Part shown: positions 53,624 to 64,000 of the stretch, piece by piece | Position numbering within the stretch: position 1 is the first letter of the stretch | How the letters are laid out: the number at the start of each line of letters is the position of its first letter | Assembly (NCBI GenBank): GCA_964019165.1 | Contig: OZ025278.1 | Span: 14,994,813-15,058,812 of the forward strand | Direction of reading: 5' to 3' | From: Mastigias papua | Lineage: Eukaryota; Cnidaria; Scyphozoa; Rhizostomeae; Mastigiidae | Length of the DNA: 64,000 bases | The notes under the pieces: generated by a model | Told to the model about the DNA's origin: nothing | The model's database searches: none | What the model saw: the letters and a program-made list of their open reading frames with translations, nothing else | Made by a program: the position numbers and the translations under genes

Positions 53624-56611
53624 ACTGTATTCTATAAGCAGCAGTTAAAATATCGTTCAGAAATCCAAACGGTAAAATTGCAATGTGAAATGCAAACTTT
53701 GCGAACTTATTGTAAACTTATCTTCAACGATCTTCTGCACAACTCGTTTTCTGAATTTAGAAAGCCAATGTATCTGAAGATGGTTCTCGAAAATGCAAGT
53801 CGTAGCTTGAAAGTTCTTCCCATTTTTTTTCAAGACAGATTTTACCGAAGAGCCTGAACACAGACCATTGCGACTTGACTACACTGCTCACCTGGCATAC
53901 TACCATACGCGCTCCTCAATACTTGGAGCAAACAGCGTCTATACTACACAGGCTAATCTGAACTAAAAAGACAACCAAACGATCATTAAAAATTTATGAC
54001 AACGATAATATGAACATGCAGCAAGTCATAAACGTTATCTGTTATTAATGAATGACAGGAGATGCACAAGCAGGGGTAGAATGGTCTCTAGGAATGGGGA
54101 ATGGGGGGTTTGTAAACGCACATAGCGGTGGGTGTATACTTGGAGGTGAGGATGCTTTGGGTGCCCGGACTTTCCTGTAGAAAAACCCCATTACTTCATC
54201 AAAATTCTTTTTATGTTTCCAGTCTTTTCATCCGACAACACATTTAATCTAACACAAATCGGAATACACGGTCAGCGTATCGGCAACAGCGCGCGCGCAC
54301 AATAGTACCAACAAATGTGTAAAGTGGCCTGAAAAATGCTCCACGATTTATGGAATGAGCTTGATTGGCGTTCGTTTAAGAAATAGCTAGTTGCTTTGAA
54401 TGTCTTAACGATCACGAGTAGTAAGGCTAAGCTCATGTGTGTAGGGATAATGAGAAGGCATTTACACTAGTGTAGTGAAACAGTGACGTAGAGTTAAATT
54501 AATAATAGGGGGGTTCTAGTAGAGAGGTACTCAGCAGGGTATCATCTACGAAGAATGATGGGGTACTTAGGTACGACAGCAGACGATGCCAGAAGATATA
54601 CTGGGGTCTGAAGAGAAGAGACACCCCAGAGGATGATCCCAGGGAGAAACCCATAGATGTCATTGGACACAGTATATACTTACTTCTAACAGTAAAGCCC
54701 ATCATTGACTGTAAAAATACAACCTTGTAAGCTGGCATATATCATTGTTAGATATAAGTAAGCTTGATAGAACTAATCGTAGATATAATTAAATATAAAA
54801 TTGTAAACGAAGTAAAAAATGCAAAGTCTGGTAAATGACTGGGGGCTAGAGCCCCCAAAACAGTACAAATAAAATAACTAAGGGGCTGTGTCCCTTAAGC
54901 TCTCCATAACTGCAATATCTTCTATTTTATATTTTGTATTTTACATTTTATACTTCTATCTTATATTTTGTGATATGACAGACACGTTGGCCAACTTTGC
55001 TTTCAGGAAGATGAGTGACCCCCATGCACGATATCTATGCAAACAGCGAGCAGTTCATGCCCTGACGAATTTCAGATATCAAATCAAACAGACACCGGGA
55101 GACCAGCTAATAAAAATTGCATGCAGGTAGTGTTTCCATTCATTTGGGGTACATGCATCATACGCGTGGATTCAGGGTATTCACAACTAGAAGGTTCGCT
55201 TGCATTCAGGGTAAGATATGCCTATCACAAAAATCTTTAAGAATAATTCAAACTGATTTCTGATCTGAGGAATTATGGGTAAATAGCAGACATTATTCAT
55301 AAATAACCACCAGAAAAACCCACGTGATATAATTACCAACGGTCGAAGACAAATTATGAAAAATGCCAACACGCTGAGATGCTTAAAACGATCAAATTCA
55401 CAGATTCCCTTCGGGGGTTGGAGCACATTTGTCATTGGACTTAAAGGTGATGATCGTTTCATCTCTAGTCAACTTTTGAGATTAACTTTTTTAAGGTAGG
55501 ATTCTCAGCAAGTTGTCTAAATTTCAATGCAGAATGCACTTACATTCATACAATGGCTGTATGATTTCAGGAGAAACTCTCTTTACCAAACCCAAAGCTC
55601 CTTTTGGAAAGCTCTTTACTCATAAAAATAAAAATTTGGCGTGTCAGACCATAGCAGTCTCTTTTGCTCATCAAATCAAACCCAAAATCCCATATCGAGT
55701 GCCACAATTTTTTTAAGACAGCAAGGTTTGAGATGTTTCTTAGAGTCTGATGTAGATTTTATGAGTAGATTTGACTCGTGCAAATAAAAGTATCTATTGA
55801 GGTTATTCCAATGGGGATATGGCTTGTGAGCTAGAGATACGTCATGTGATGATGTCAAACAGTTCGTTGTGAGAGGATTCCATTTGCACTTTCCTAAACA
55901 AACGCTGGCAGGCCTTCAGTTTGCAATAAATTTTGAAATCATAACACATTAAAAACTCTAAGTAAGGTTTGTTGTAAAGCAAGTACAATGTGATACTAAT
56001 TTAAATATTAAAAGCAAGAACTAATTGTGAAGCCACATTAGGACCTCTGTGAAGGAGAGTTGGCTGTCTCACGAGCAAATGTGCACAACAGGTACTTGCA
56101 ATCAGTAACTCATACAACGATGGGGGACAAATTGCACCCCAATTGAAGCATCAAAAAGGGGTGTGATGATACATCACATAATCCAATTAACATTACAATG
56201 CTTACTCAATAGCAAATGGGATCAATGTATTGTCTGAATGAATCACGAGTGTATTTACGGAGGCTTGGAAACGAGGACAATACATTCCCAGCTTGCATTG
56301 CAAATATAAATTTCTCTACCTTAGGTTGAGGGCTTGCACTTGATCAAATCGAGTTACAAGATAAGTCCGTAGAAGCAGAATTTGCTAAGGAAAAGACAAA
56401 AGTATTCACTGGAAAAAGTGAACGAAATCTTACTTCACTTCATATCAAAGAAATTACATTTGCGACAGAAGTTGAATAAATAACAATTGTGCGACTATAA
56501 TAAAAATTTTGATATTTACAGCATGGACACGGATATTAAATACTACCTAAGTGTCTGAAAACAACTTACAGCATTACTCTGTTTAAATTGTCCATTCTGC
56601 ATACATACGTC
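53624..56611. other. Intergenic region between the lipoxygenase-like gene and LRRC9
   Basis: About 3 kb holding the 5' flank of the lipoxygenase-like gene and the 3' flank of LRRC9. Open frames are short and unlike known proteins. Two hairpin-forming stretches occur at 54840-54898 (GGGGGCTAGAGCCCCC and AAGGGGCTGTGTCCCTT), followed at 54915-54975 by an imperfect TATTTTA repeat. No promoter element or CpG island could be assigned. Confidence 0.5.
54840..54898. repeat. Paired short hairpins
   Basis: GGGGGCT(AG)AGCCCCC forms a perfect 7-bp stem. About 30 bp on, AAGGG and CCCTT flank GCTGTGT. It may be the end of an unrecognised mobile element. Confidence 0.4.
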
Positions 56612-56630
56612 TCATCGCTTTTGCATGGAC
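56612..56630 (-). CDS. LRRC9 tentative last coding exon
   Basis: Acceptor TTTTTAG then G, TCC ATG CAA AAG CGA TGA in the phase left by the previous exon, giving RSMQKR and a stop. Very short, so chance is possible; an alternative end further left cannot be excluded. Confidence 0.4.
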
Positions 56631-59600
56631 CTAAAAAAGCGAAAAGGAAACCAACGTTATGTTATTTATCAATGGTCAAGCAGGTTAAAGCTTCTGCTTG
56701 CTCTACGTCCTGACCTTTGAGTAAACGTCCTGAGCTGCGAGGCAAACTGCAATCTATGCGCCTGCAAAGAGCCAATCTAAAACTCTTAATTTCACCGATT
56801 TACATATTCTTGTAGCCATTTAAAATCATATAAGCGCAGACTCGATTTCTAGAGCTATGGATAAAAATTATTTTATTTCGTAGCGGAGATTCAAGGCTAT
56901 TTCCTAATACAATTTCACATTAGAAGATATATGGTTAAGGTATGAGAAAGGAAGCTCTTATACAAAGTGAAAGAAACTTGACATCAAATCTGCTATGAAG
57001 TATTGAAATATACGTGCTCTGCTACAATACAGGCTGATTGAGCTCATGTGTAATCAATATGAACGAGGCTAAAAAGCGATATGTGTGTGTGTTCACTTTC
57101 TTATCCCTTGAACAGTACATTCATACAAGAAAAATGACTTATAAAGCAGGTGGCTGGCCTGCTGGTAACAATGCGTGCTTAATTTCCATGCTCTCCTAAT
57201 GGTAGACGCTAAGAACCAAAGTGGCACCTTGGACTATTTCTTGATAACCCCGGTATAGTCAAGATTGGAGTAGCATCTCTGATTTTCTCATAATCTACAA
57301 GCAATCTGTCACAACACAATTTTGCAACAGGCACAATCTAGTCGCGGTGATGTTGCCATGTGAAACGCCTGATATTTACCCAATACCATGCTGCAAAGAC
57401 CCCTACTACTTCTACAGTTCAGAAATAAAACTGAACCAATCTGAGACATGTCGTGTTCATCCAAGATGTATGCTATAAAAAGATTACCTCATTCCATCAT
57501 AACTGCTAATGTCCCGATTGGTATCAGATTTTCGATTATCTTTCGATTGGTTTCTGGGGCCACTTTTTTGACCTGTTTACAAGAGCAAATATACCGTATA
57601 GTTCTTTACTTTTAATATCATGCCTAAATTATCCCCATTCCAAAAGATAAGATAAATGATAAGTAATAAGACAATAAAGATGGGTGGAATAAAATCGAAT
57701 GAATTTGATTTTATTCCATCGACGTCGTGATATTCTAAAATCGCTTATGAATATTTGACGTGCTATCTTTGGCATGTACGTAAGAAGCTATTCAATGAGA
57801 GAATCTGGAAAGGAATATTTATTTGAATATCTAAAAACACATGAGAGATGAGACGAGAGATGAGAGATGAGAAGCAAGCAGCTGTTAGCTAAAAGAAGAA
57901 AATTCAAACACCACATACGCTTTGTTGAATCTTGATAATCATTAGAAAATGGCGGCGGTGATGAATCTAAGCCCTGGATACGCTGGCCAGGCTGGTAAGA
58001 GAAGTCCGGGTTGTTGCCACTGAGGTGAACATGAGCTACCTGAAAAACATCATTATGGACCGAATGTGAGGCAGGCGCTAGGGTACAAGGTATTTAAAGT
58101 GCAAATTTTACGTAAATGGGCTTCTAAATTTCAAAAAGCAAAAATACAGAAACCTTTCTGTAAAATGAATTGAGCATAAGCCTTGAACAAAACAAATATC
58201 AACATCAGATGGAAAGAGAAGCTTGATAATAAATCAGAGGATGAAGACGAAGATAAGCAATGTCATTTTCTGACCAGTAACATTCATGTAGACTGTATTA
58301 TAAAGACATTTCGGTAAATATTAAGTAGAAAATCCTTCTACAAAGACGATACAGTTTAAGAGAAAGACCAAACCGATAAAATTATAAAAACATATTGGAT
58401 TTTACAGAGACCCATCATCAGCGTGTATAAGGTGAATGCACTCCATCCACATATCAACAGTTCATGCAGCCTTGAATTGAGTGGGGTTATCTCACTTCAT
58501 GACATAAACTTTTCTTTGATGAATTAACTTTCAATGAATTGAAGCTTAAAACACATAATATACAAACCTTAAGAGGCACTTGAATTGTTGATTTGGACGG
58601 ATTAACATTTATCCCAGGTAAGGAGAGATTTGCTGCCCCTGCTAAAGTTTGAAGTAAGTGAACTCCACCCTTTAAAAAACATAGCAATTTATTTATGAAT
58701 ATTCGATGTCAACTACACTGAGAAGCTTTCTCAAATGCAAATTAACTATAATATACAAACTTACAAGACTTTTATTGGATAGATGCTTGGATACATGAAC
58801 TCTAAACAATACAACTTTTTGATGACTTCTAAAAACATCTCTTGGATGCAAGGGACATGTGTACAACAAATGGAATCAAGAAGGAAGAAGTGGAAATGAA
58901 GAGTTTTGAAAAAGAAACCTGTTGCTCCAAGAAGTATAACTCTGCTTTTGTCCTTTCTTCATTAGTAACCTGGATGCCATCAATACTAAGTAGGTTTGGG
59001 TGTCGGAAAACCAACATAGGTCTATGCATCAAACGACGTGAAACCTATGACAAATGGATTATAATATAGATTAGATAATGCAGCAGATTAACCAATAGAT
59101 GGACTGCAGTGACGGAAGAATGGCTTATACAGGAAGTCAAAATGGCTCCACTGAAATGGTGATTTCATATTTTTACGAAGGTGAATGACAGGAATTAATC
59201 GCAAGTAATTGCTATATACGAAATAGAGAAAGAGCAAAATGACAGAAAACTCACGAGAAACCACACTTAATGAGAGGATATTCATGAAATTACAAAAACA
59301 TCGCAGAGAATCTACTACAATGACTTAAGTCTTCAGTTACAATTGAAGATCTCATAGAGTTGACTGCATGAAGTACTCAATTTTACCTTTGCCACCTACA
59401 AACTCGTTCTATATTGTTGACAAAATTTTACCAACTGCTGACGAGAATTGAGAGGAAGAGATATTTGATCATGGTGCAAGACTGTATGAAAGATACATCC
59501 ATACGTACTGGGTTTCCAATCAGTGATAATTCAATAAGGTTTGGAAGTCGTTCCAACTTTTCAATTTCACCACCTTCCTATAATTATGAGGACGATACGT

Positions 59601-62600
59601 CAGAGTCAGTAAGACAAACTGATGTTATTATCAATTTCAAACAGCAAATCATACATCTTGAAGTATCTTGCACATTCCTATGTTCTGTTACGCTCTCTTA
59701 TCAAATCATCATCAAAATCAATCAACAAAATGAACTTAAAAAGATCTTTATATTGCAAGGCGAAGTTCACATGAATTGACAAAATAGGTACCTGGATTCT
59801 GTTCAGACCAATATATAATCGCTGAAGATTAACCAAGTGCTCCATATTTGACAGTTCCCTTAGTCTGCAATGGGTTATTGAACTTTGTCATTGACAATAG
59901 GCAAATAATAAAGATAATAAATAAGTATTAGAAAATATCAATAAAAGAAAGTACAAATTAGCAGATAATAATAATACTAGCAACAATCAATGAAATATGA
60001 GTGCGAATTTCTCATCAATATACAAATGTCTCATTGAAAATAGGTAAAAATATTAGACATGATAACAAGTAACCACTACTAACATTAAATGCATAATAGG
60101 TGTAATAACACTTGGTAATAAATAAAAATAATAACTATATGCAAAAAAAAATAAAAACAAATAAAAGAATCACTAAATCGATTAAATCAGATAGAAATCA
60201 AACTAAACTTTGTTGATTTTAGCTAGGCATGGTTTTCTAAGCTATAATACAATTGGATTTCGACAAACTACCTGTTCTCTTCACAGTGAAGTTCAGCCAG
60301 TTTCCATTGACCAACGAATGAACCTTCTGAAAAACTCTACAATAAACTATACTGACTAAGAATGGCATCCTGAATAATGCTTCAGGGAAACCTCATAAAA
60401 CTAATAGTGAAACAGTTAAATAGTCACATAAATTCTCATCCTCTGCTGCTATCGATATTTCATGGACTTCAAGATCATAGGTTCAATGGAGTTTCCTAAT
60501 ACTTCTATGACAACACAGGACATATCATTTTTAACCTGTTATCTACATACTTTATATATGTACGAAAAGAAATCGACAAATGATGTAAAATTTACTTCGG
60601 TCACACGCATTTAAAGCTAATAAATACAGCAATGGATAGGAGGCTATGGCAAATTATGGAAACCTCAATGGCACTGAGGAACTGTTTCCACAATTAACAT
60701 AAAAACTAGGCATACAACTCCTGACATGGAGAACATGATAAGCAAAGAGACAAAAACCTGCTGAAGCCATGAAAGTGTTTTACAGGATGAGAGTAGCGAT
60801 GAAGAATCATATCAGGAATAGTTTGGTTCTTCTTAAAGTACCTTAATCTTATTCTTGTCAAGCACCAATTCTCTAAGTTCAGTGAGGCCTCCGATTGCTT
60901 CCACTTTTGAAATATCGTTACCTGTAAAACAGAGACAATTTCTAAAAATTTCAGTCATTCCACACAATGATCTTATTGCAAAATGTGATTCTACAAGTCA
61001 TGGATATTAAAAATGAACAAGACAACATTTTGAATAATCAAACCTTGGAGGAAGAGAGTTTTGATGTTTCGTAGCCTTCCCAGTTGAAGGGACGACAAAT
61101 TGTTAATCCCATTAAACCTTCAAAAATAAAGCATCTTTAAAAAACATTTTACCCGTGAAAATTAAGAACGAATTAACCAGAATTCTTAAGTTGACTTATA
61201 TCTGTTAGCTTATGTCTTAGTAACACGCAAATAAATGTGTTTTCTTTAGCACTTGGTCTATAGAACTGATTGGCAGCAATATCAGTTAAAAATGCTATAA
61301 CTGATTAAGTTCATATAGAAAAAATACTTTTATCAGTGACAAAGTTTGGCAACACCAGCTTTTTGTGGGATGTGTTGTTTTATACAGCGAAAGCCCTACG
61401 ACTCGTTCTTTGTTTCTATTGATATGCAAATGAGAGTATAAACAAATAAGCTGATTGGCTCAAAACACTCCCCCCCCTTGCTTGCTACAGCTTAATCTCT
61501 GCTGATTAGAATGATGAACTGAAATATGACTAACCCAAGATGAAGTACTTCTAGTTTATCCAAAAGAGGTGAAATGAGCTCAGTACTATCACCACCGATC
61601 TTTGCATGAAATGGGCTACTGGCTGCTTGATTCCCCTTTGATCTTCCCGTGATACTTTCAATATGATTATAATTAAGACAAAGAACCTGCGGCAAAATAA
61701 TGCAATATGTATACTGTTGCTAATCTTGATATCTACATTCCTGACTTAATACATGAATTTGGTACAAATATTAAAACTGGAGATTGCTGAATGATTCTTT
61801 AAAAATTAATCTAAAGCAAAAAATATAGGATATATAAATATGCTTACAAATATACAACAACATACATAGAATCAATGTTATCTAAATATTTAGCGATATT
61901 TGCCGCTACTAACCTTTAAGTTAGTGAGGTAAATAAGACCTCCAAAGTTCGTCAGGTTGTTATGCTCCAAGTTGACACTGTTGAAAAGAAATCAGTTTCA
62001 AATAGTTAATGGTATAATTGCAAAAACATGTAACAGAATTCTTCCAAATGGGAATAATTTGAAGAAACATATAGATGATTATCTCACAGGTTTCGAAAAC
62101 AAGAAATACGAAATAACTATTGAACAACCAGCGAATGGTATCATATGTCTACATTTGTGCTGTTGAGTGCAATATATTCTCCTTTTATCAGAACACATTT
62201 TCTGAGAACACTGAGGCTCGATTTGTCAAAAAAATAAAAAAAACTGCTAGCTACTACAATTCATTTCGTGAATAAATTCAGATGAGGTTGCTAATTCGTA
62301 CCTTTATATCTAAGACTACCCTATATCTACATGGGAAATTCACAAGCAGAGTCTACTGTGAAGTTATCTACCTTGTCAAATAACCAAATGCTTCTCCATT
62401 TCCAAGATCAATATTGCGGATGCCTTGATTAGGTAAATCAAGTTCACAAACTTCGACAAAATTCGAGTGGCCGAGTCTCTCTGCGACAAAATCTTGAGTC
62501 AGTCTTCCTCCATAAACATCTTTTGCTAATCCCTCTTCCATCGGGTCTACAGGTATGCCGTCCAGTGCTCGAAGTGACTGAATGTGGTAAATTGTGAACA

Positions 62601-63282
62601 GCCTGTGATCAGGAGCATCGCTTGTTATTGGGTTTCCAGCGAGGTCCAGTATTGATAAACTGCTGATATTCTGATATGAAACATAACATAGTACTTTACA
62701 CTGCAGCAAAATAGAAATTCAAACATAGCATATTCAAACTAGACGTTCAGGTATTCAGCGAGATCTATGCAACAAACGATGAATCAGATAGAGCAAGTTA
62801 GAACGTTCGAGCAATGGGAGTGACGAATGCATCTACTGATAACGCAAGTAATTCACAAGCTAGAAAATTCCCTCCTTTAGACGAAGGAACAATGAACAAA
62901 CTGGAACCTTGCTCAAACACCAAATACATCAATAAATTAAGACCTAGAATCGGGTATTACCGGATCGAAAATATTATCTAAAATATTCCAGAAATAGCTT
63001 GTTTCTTTCCGCATTTCATCACTATGCCAACAATTTCAAAAGTGAAAAACGCAAGGACAATAAGCATTACGTCACCATATTTAAAAGACTTGCATACAAC
63101 CATTAGGACTCAAACCGAAGGTCGATCTAGCTCACGTCTGAAATATCCCAAAGGTGATCGTCTGGTTAGCACACTACCTAAGTACCTTCAAAAGCACACT
63201 GTCTTACCTTTAAGTGAAAAATTTCTCGATTATTTGATATTTTGTTGTTTCCAAGATATAAATCATACAGAGATGTAGCTTT
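56612..63282 (-). CDS. LRRC9, 3' part (14 exons; 5' part outside window)
   Basis: Leucine-rich repeat protein of the LRRC9 family, large multi-LRR proteins kept mainly in animals with motile cilia; the molecular role is not well defined. Exons in transcript order: 63282-63208, 62670-62372, 61977-61914, 61686-61535, 61117-61044, 60921-60842, 60336-60272, 59864-59792, 59577-59509, 59044-58919, 58669-58568, 58039-57919, 57572-57488 and tentatively 56630-56612. All join in phase, giving 467 residues and a stop. LRR units (LxxLxLxxN) run through exons 1-9. The order LDLAGNPI, GGRLTQ, AERLGHSNF, VNLEHNNLT, VLCLNYNHIES, LFLQGNDIS and HRPMLVFRHPNL follows vertebrate LRRC9 closely. The last three or four exons code a polar, probably disordered tail. 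The gene continues past the right edge. Confidence 0.93.
57488..57572 (-). CDS. LRRC9 exon, basic tail
   Basis: 85 nt, KSGPRNQSKDNRKSDTNRD and a short end. Incoming phase 1 selects the only frame that is open throughout. Acceptor AAACAG, donor GTAATC. Confidence 0.65.
57843..57872. repeat. GAGATGA short tandem repeat
   Basis: GAGATGAGACGAGAGATGAG and a further copy; an imperfect 7-12 bp purine-rich repeat in an LRRC9 intron. Confidence 0.6.
57919..58039 (-). CDS. LRRC9 exon, C-terminal tail
   Basis: 121 nt, VAHVHLSGNNPDFSYQPGQR followed by a Ser/Pro-rich part (SSPPPFSND). Acceptor TTTCAG, donor GTATGT. Confidence 0.75.
58568..58669 (-). CDS. LRRC9 exon, C-terminal tail
   Basis: 34 codons, VHLLQTLAGAANLSLPGINV then a polar end. 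The family is less conserved here; placed by acceptor TTTAAAG, donor GTTTGT and phase 0 at both ends. Confidence 0.75.
58919..59044 (-). CDS. LRRC9 exon, LRR cap
   Basis: 42 codons. RRLMHRPMLVFRHPNLLSID and IQVTNEERTKAELYFLEQQ are the LRR capping motif and following helix of LRRC9. Acceptor GTCATAG, donor GTTTCT. Confidence 0.93.
59509..59577 (-). CDS. LRRC9 exon
   Basis: 23 codons including IEKLERLPNLIELSLIGNP. Acceptor TTATAG, donor GTACGT; phase 0 at both ends. Confidence 0.9.
59792..59864 (-). CDS. LRRC9 exon
   Basis: 73 nt coding LRELSNMEHLVNLQRLYIGL and NRIQ, one LRR. Acceptor TTGCAG, donor GTACCT. Confidence 0.92.
59885..60200. other. A-rich LRRC9 intron segment
   Basis: Runs of AATAA, ATAATAATA and A-stretches. 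No coding or mobile-element feature recognised. Confidence 0.5.
60272..60336 (-). CDS. LRRC9 exon
   Basis: 65 nt coding SFSEGSFVGQWKLAELHCEE, matching the family 'SF.. F..  L..LHLEENRL' segment. Acceptor TTGTAG, donor GTAGTT. Confidence 0.9.
60842..60921 (-). CDS. LRRC9 exon
   Basis: 80 nt coding GNDISKVEAIGGLTELRELV and LDKNKIK. Acceptor TTACAG, donor GTACTT. Confidence 0.92.
61044..61117 (-). CDS. LRRC9 exon
   Basis: 74 nt coding FNGINNLSSLQLGRLRNIKT and LFLQ. Acceptor TTGAAG, donor GTTTGA (weak), fixed by phase on both sides. Confidence 0.9.
61535..61686 (-). CDS. LRRC9 exon with loop between LRR halves
   Basis: 152 nt. Begins VLCLNYNHIESI and ends LLDKLEVLHLG, with a polar loop of about 28 residues between, as in other LRRC9 proteins. 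Acceptor CCGCAG, donor GTTAGT. Confidence 0.94.
61914..61977 (-). CDS. LRRC9 exon
   Basis: 64 nt coding VNLEHNNLTNFGGLIYLTNL, one LRR. Acceptor TCAACAG, donor GTTAGT. Confidence 0.93.
62372..62670 (-). CDS. LRRC9 exon, LRR plus conserved linker
   Basis: 299 nt. LSILDLAGNPITSDAPDHRL, LRALDGIPVDP, GGRLTQDFVAERLGHSNF and LDLPNQGIRNIDLG match the most conserved part of LRRC9. Acceptor ATATCAG, donor GTAGAT. Confidence 0.95.
63208..63282 (-). CDS. LRRC9 exon (first visible)
   Basis: 25 codons: SLYDLYLGNNKISNNREIFH is one LRR unit. Acceptor TTTGCAG, donor GTAAGA, phase 0 at both ends. No upstream exon was found before the window edge. Confidence 0.88.
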
Positions 63283-64000
63283 CTGCAAATATCAGAAATA
63301 TATATCAGAAACAATGAAGAACGATTTTATAACTTTCACAAAAGTTGCAAACATAAGCACACATCCCTTAAATCTGCGACAATAAACATGATCTAACCTC
63401 CCTCTCTAGACAGCCCTTCTCTTTCTGCTGATGTTAGACGTATTCCTATATGGCTCAAAGCTATTCGATTGCACAAAATACCGAAACAACATATGAAGAG
63501 AAACACAAACAAGGTTGAAGTTAAACAACGCAATCTAAAGATTTAGAGCAAATCAGGCATGACACCGAGAAACATATCACTGAAACATAACACCGAGAAA
63601 CATAACACTGAAATTTGAAGAGGAATAGAGTACAGATTGAAAACTCTACATCAGAAACTACAACGCTGTAAAGACAAACACACAAACTCATTTTTGTCAT
63701 GCTTATCCAGGAATAACTACCATTGTCATAACTCAAAAAGACTTCTCGTAGAAAAGGCATACTGCAAACACATTTAGAATTTACGATAAAGTAACGGACA
63801 GGATTTTCTAAAAAAAATCGTAGCTACAGAAAACACATAAGAAACTCAACGAACAAGAATCTGACAGGAATAACTACTATTACCTATATTTACTGAAGCT
63901 ACAATCCTATAAATATATTTAGCAAATAAACAAATATAGATTACATCTAAACAAAATAAAACCAAAATCAAGTGATATTATTTTAGAACATGCTTCATGA
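63283..64000. other. LRRC9 intron reaching the window edge
   Basis: About 720 bp upstream of the first visible exon. No LRR-coding segment with splice sites was found. A short ACATAACACCGAGAA-type duplication lies at about 63565-63610. Confidence 0.6.

Noticed and set aside
54499..54738. 79-codon minus-strand frame
   Set aside because: No recognisable domain, splice context or conservation evidence.
54888..55240. Possible plus-strand exon after TTTGCTTTCAG at about 55007
   Set aside because: The acceptor looks good, but the following peptide matches nothing known and no partner exon was found.
59414..59779. 121-codon plus-strand frame
   Set aside because: Overlaps an LRRC9 exon on the other strand and shows no family features.

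Overview
The window is nuclear DNA from an animal. Genes are split by many short GT-AG introns, mobile elements sit in the introns, and two metazoan gene families are present. Base composition is AT-rich. An invertebrate is likely, because the lipoxygenase is a PLAT-lipoxygenase well diverged from vertebrate ALOX genes, but the phylum cannot be fixed from the sequence alone.

Layout. Positions 1-2611 are unique non-coding DNA with a long (CAT)n microsatellite and a decayed repeat of about 35 bp. Positions 2612-41881 are one continuous satellite array with a 118-bp unit, about 330 unit lengths including a 200-N assembly gap at 8801-9000. The array is built from nested higher-order repeats whose periods are multiples of 118 bp: 826, 1180, 1416, 1652, 1888 and 2124, with 1066, 1512 and 2712 as slightly altered multiples. 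Its many 114-codon reading frames are artefacts of the repeat.

Positions 42232-53623 hold a complete 14-exon gene on the minus strand. It encodes a 655-residue PLAT plus lipoxygenase-fold protein, and every exon phase agrees. Two of the three iron-binding histidines are asparagine (N353 and N537), and the stereocontrol (Coffa) position is glutamate, so the product looks like a pseudoenzyme. Its introns carry three small hAT-type elements with 8-bp target duplications, two tRNA-derived SINE copies in opposite orientation, and several microsatellites.

Positions 53624-56611 are intergenic, with nothing convincing in them. From 56612 to beyond the right edge lies the 3' part of the leucine-rich repeat gene LRRC9, also on the minus strand. 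Fourteen exons are visible, giving the last 467 residues or so; the 5' part is outside the window.

The two genes are neighbours on the same strand, but nothing shows a shared function. The most notable points are the likely catalytically dead lipoxygenase, and the satellite with its CpG-free unit, two palindromes per unit and variants dominated by A-to-C and T-to-G transversions.
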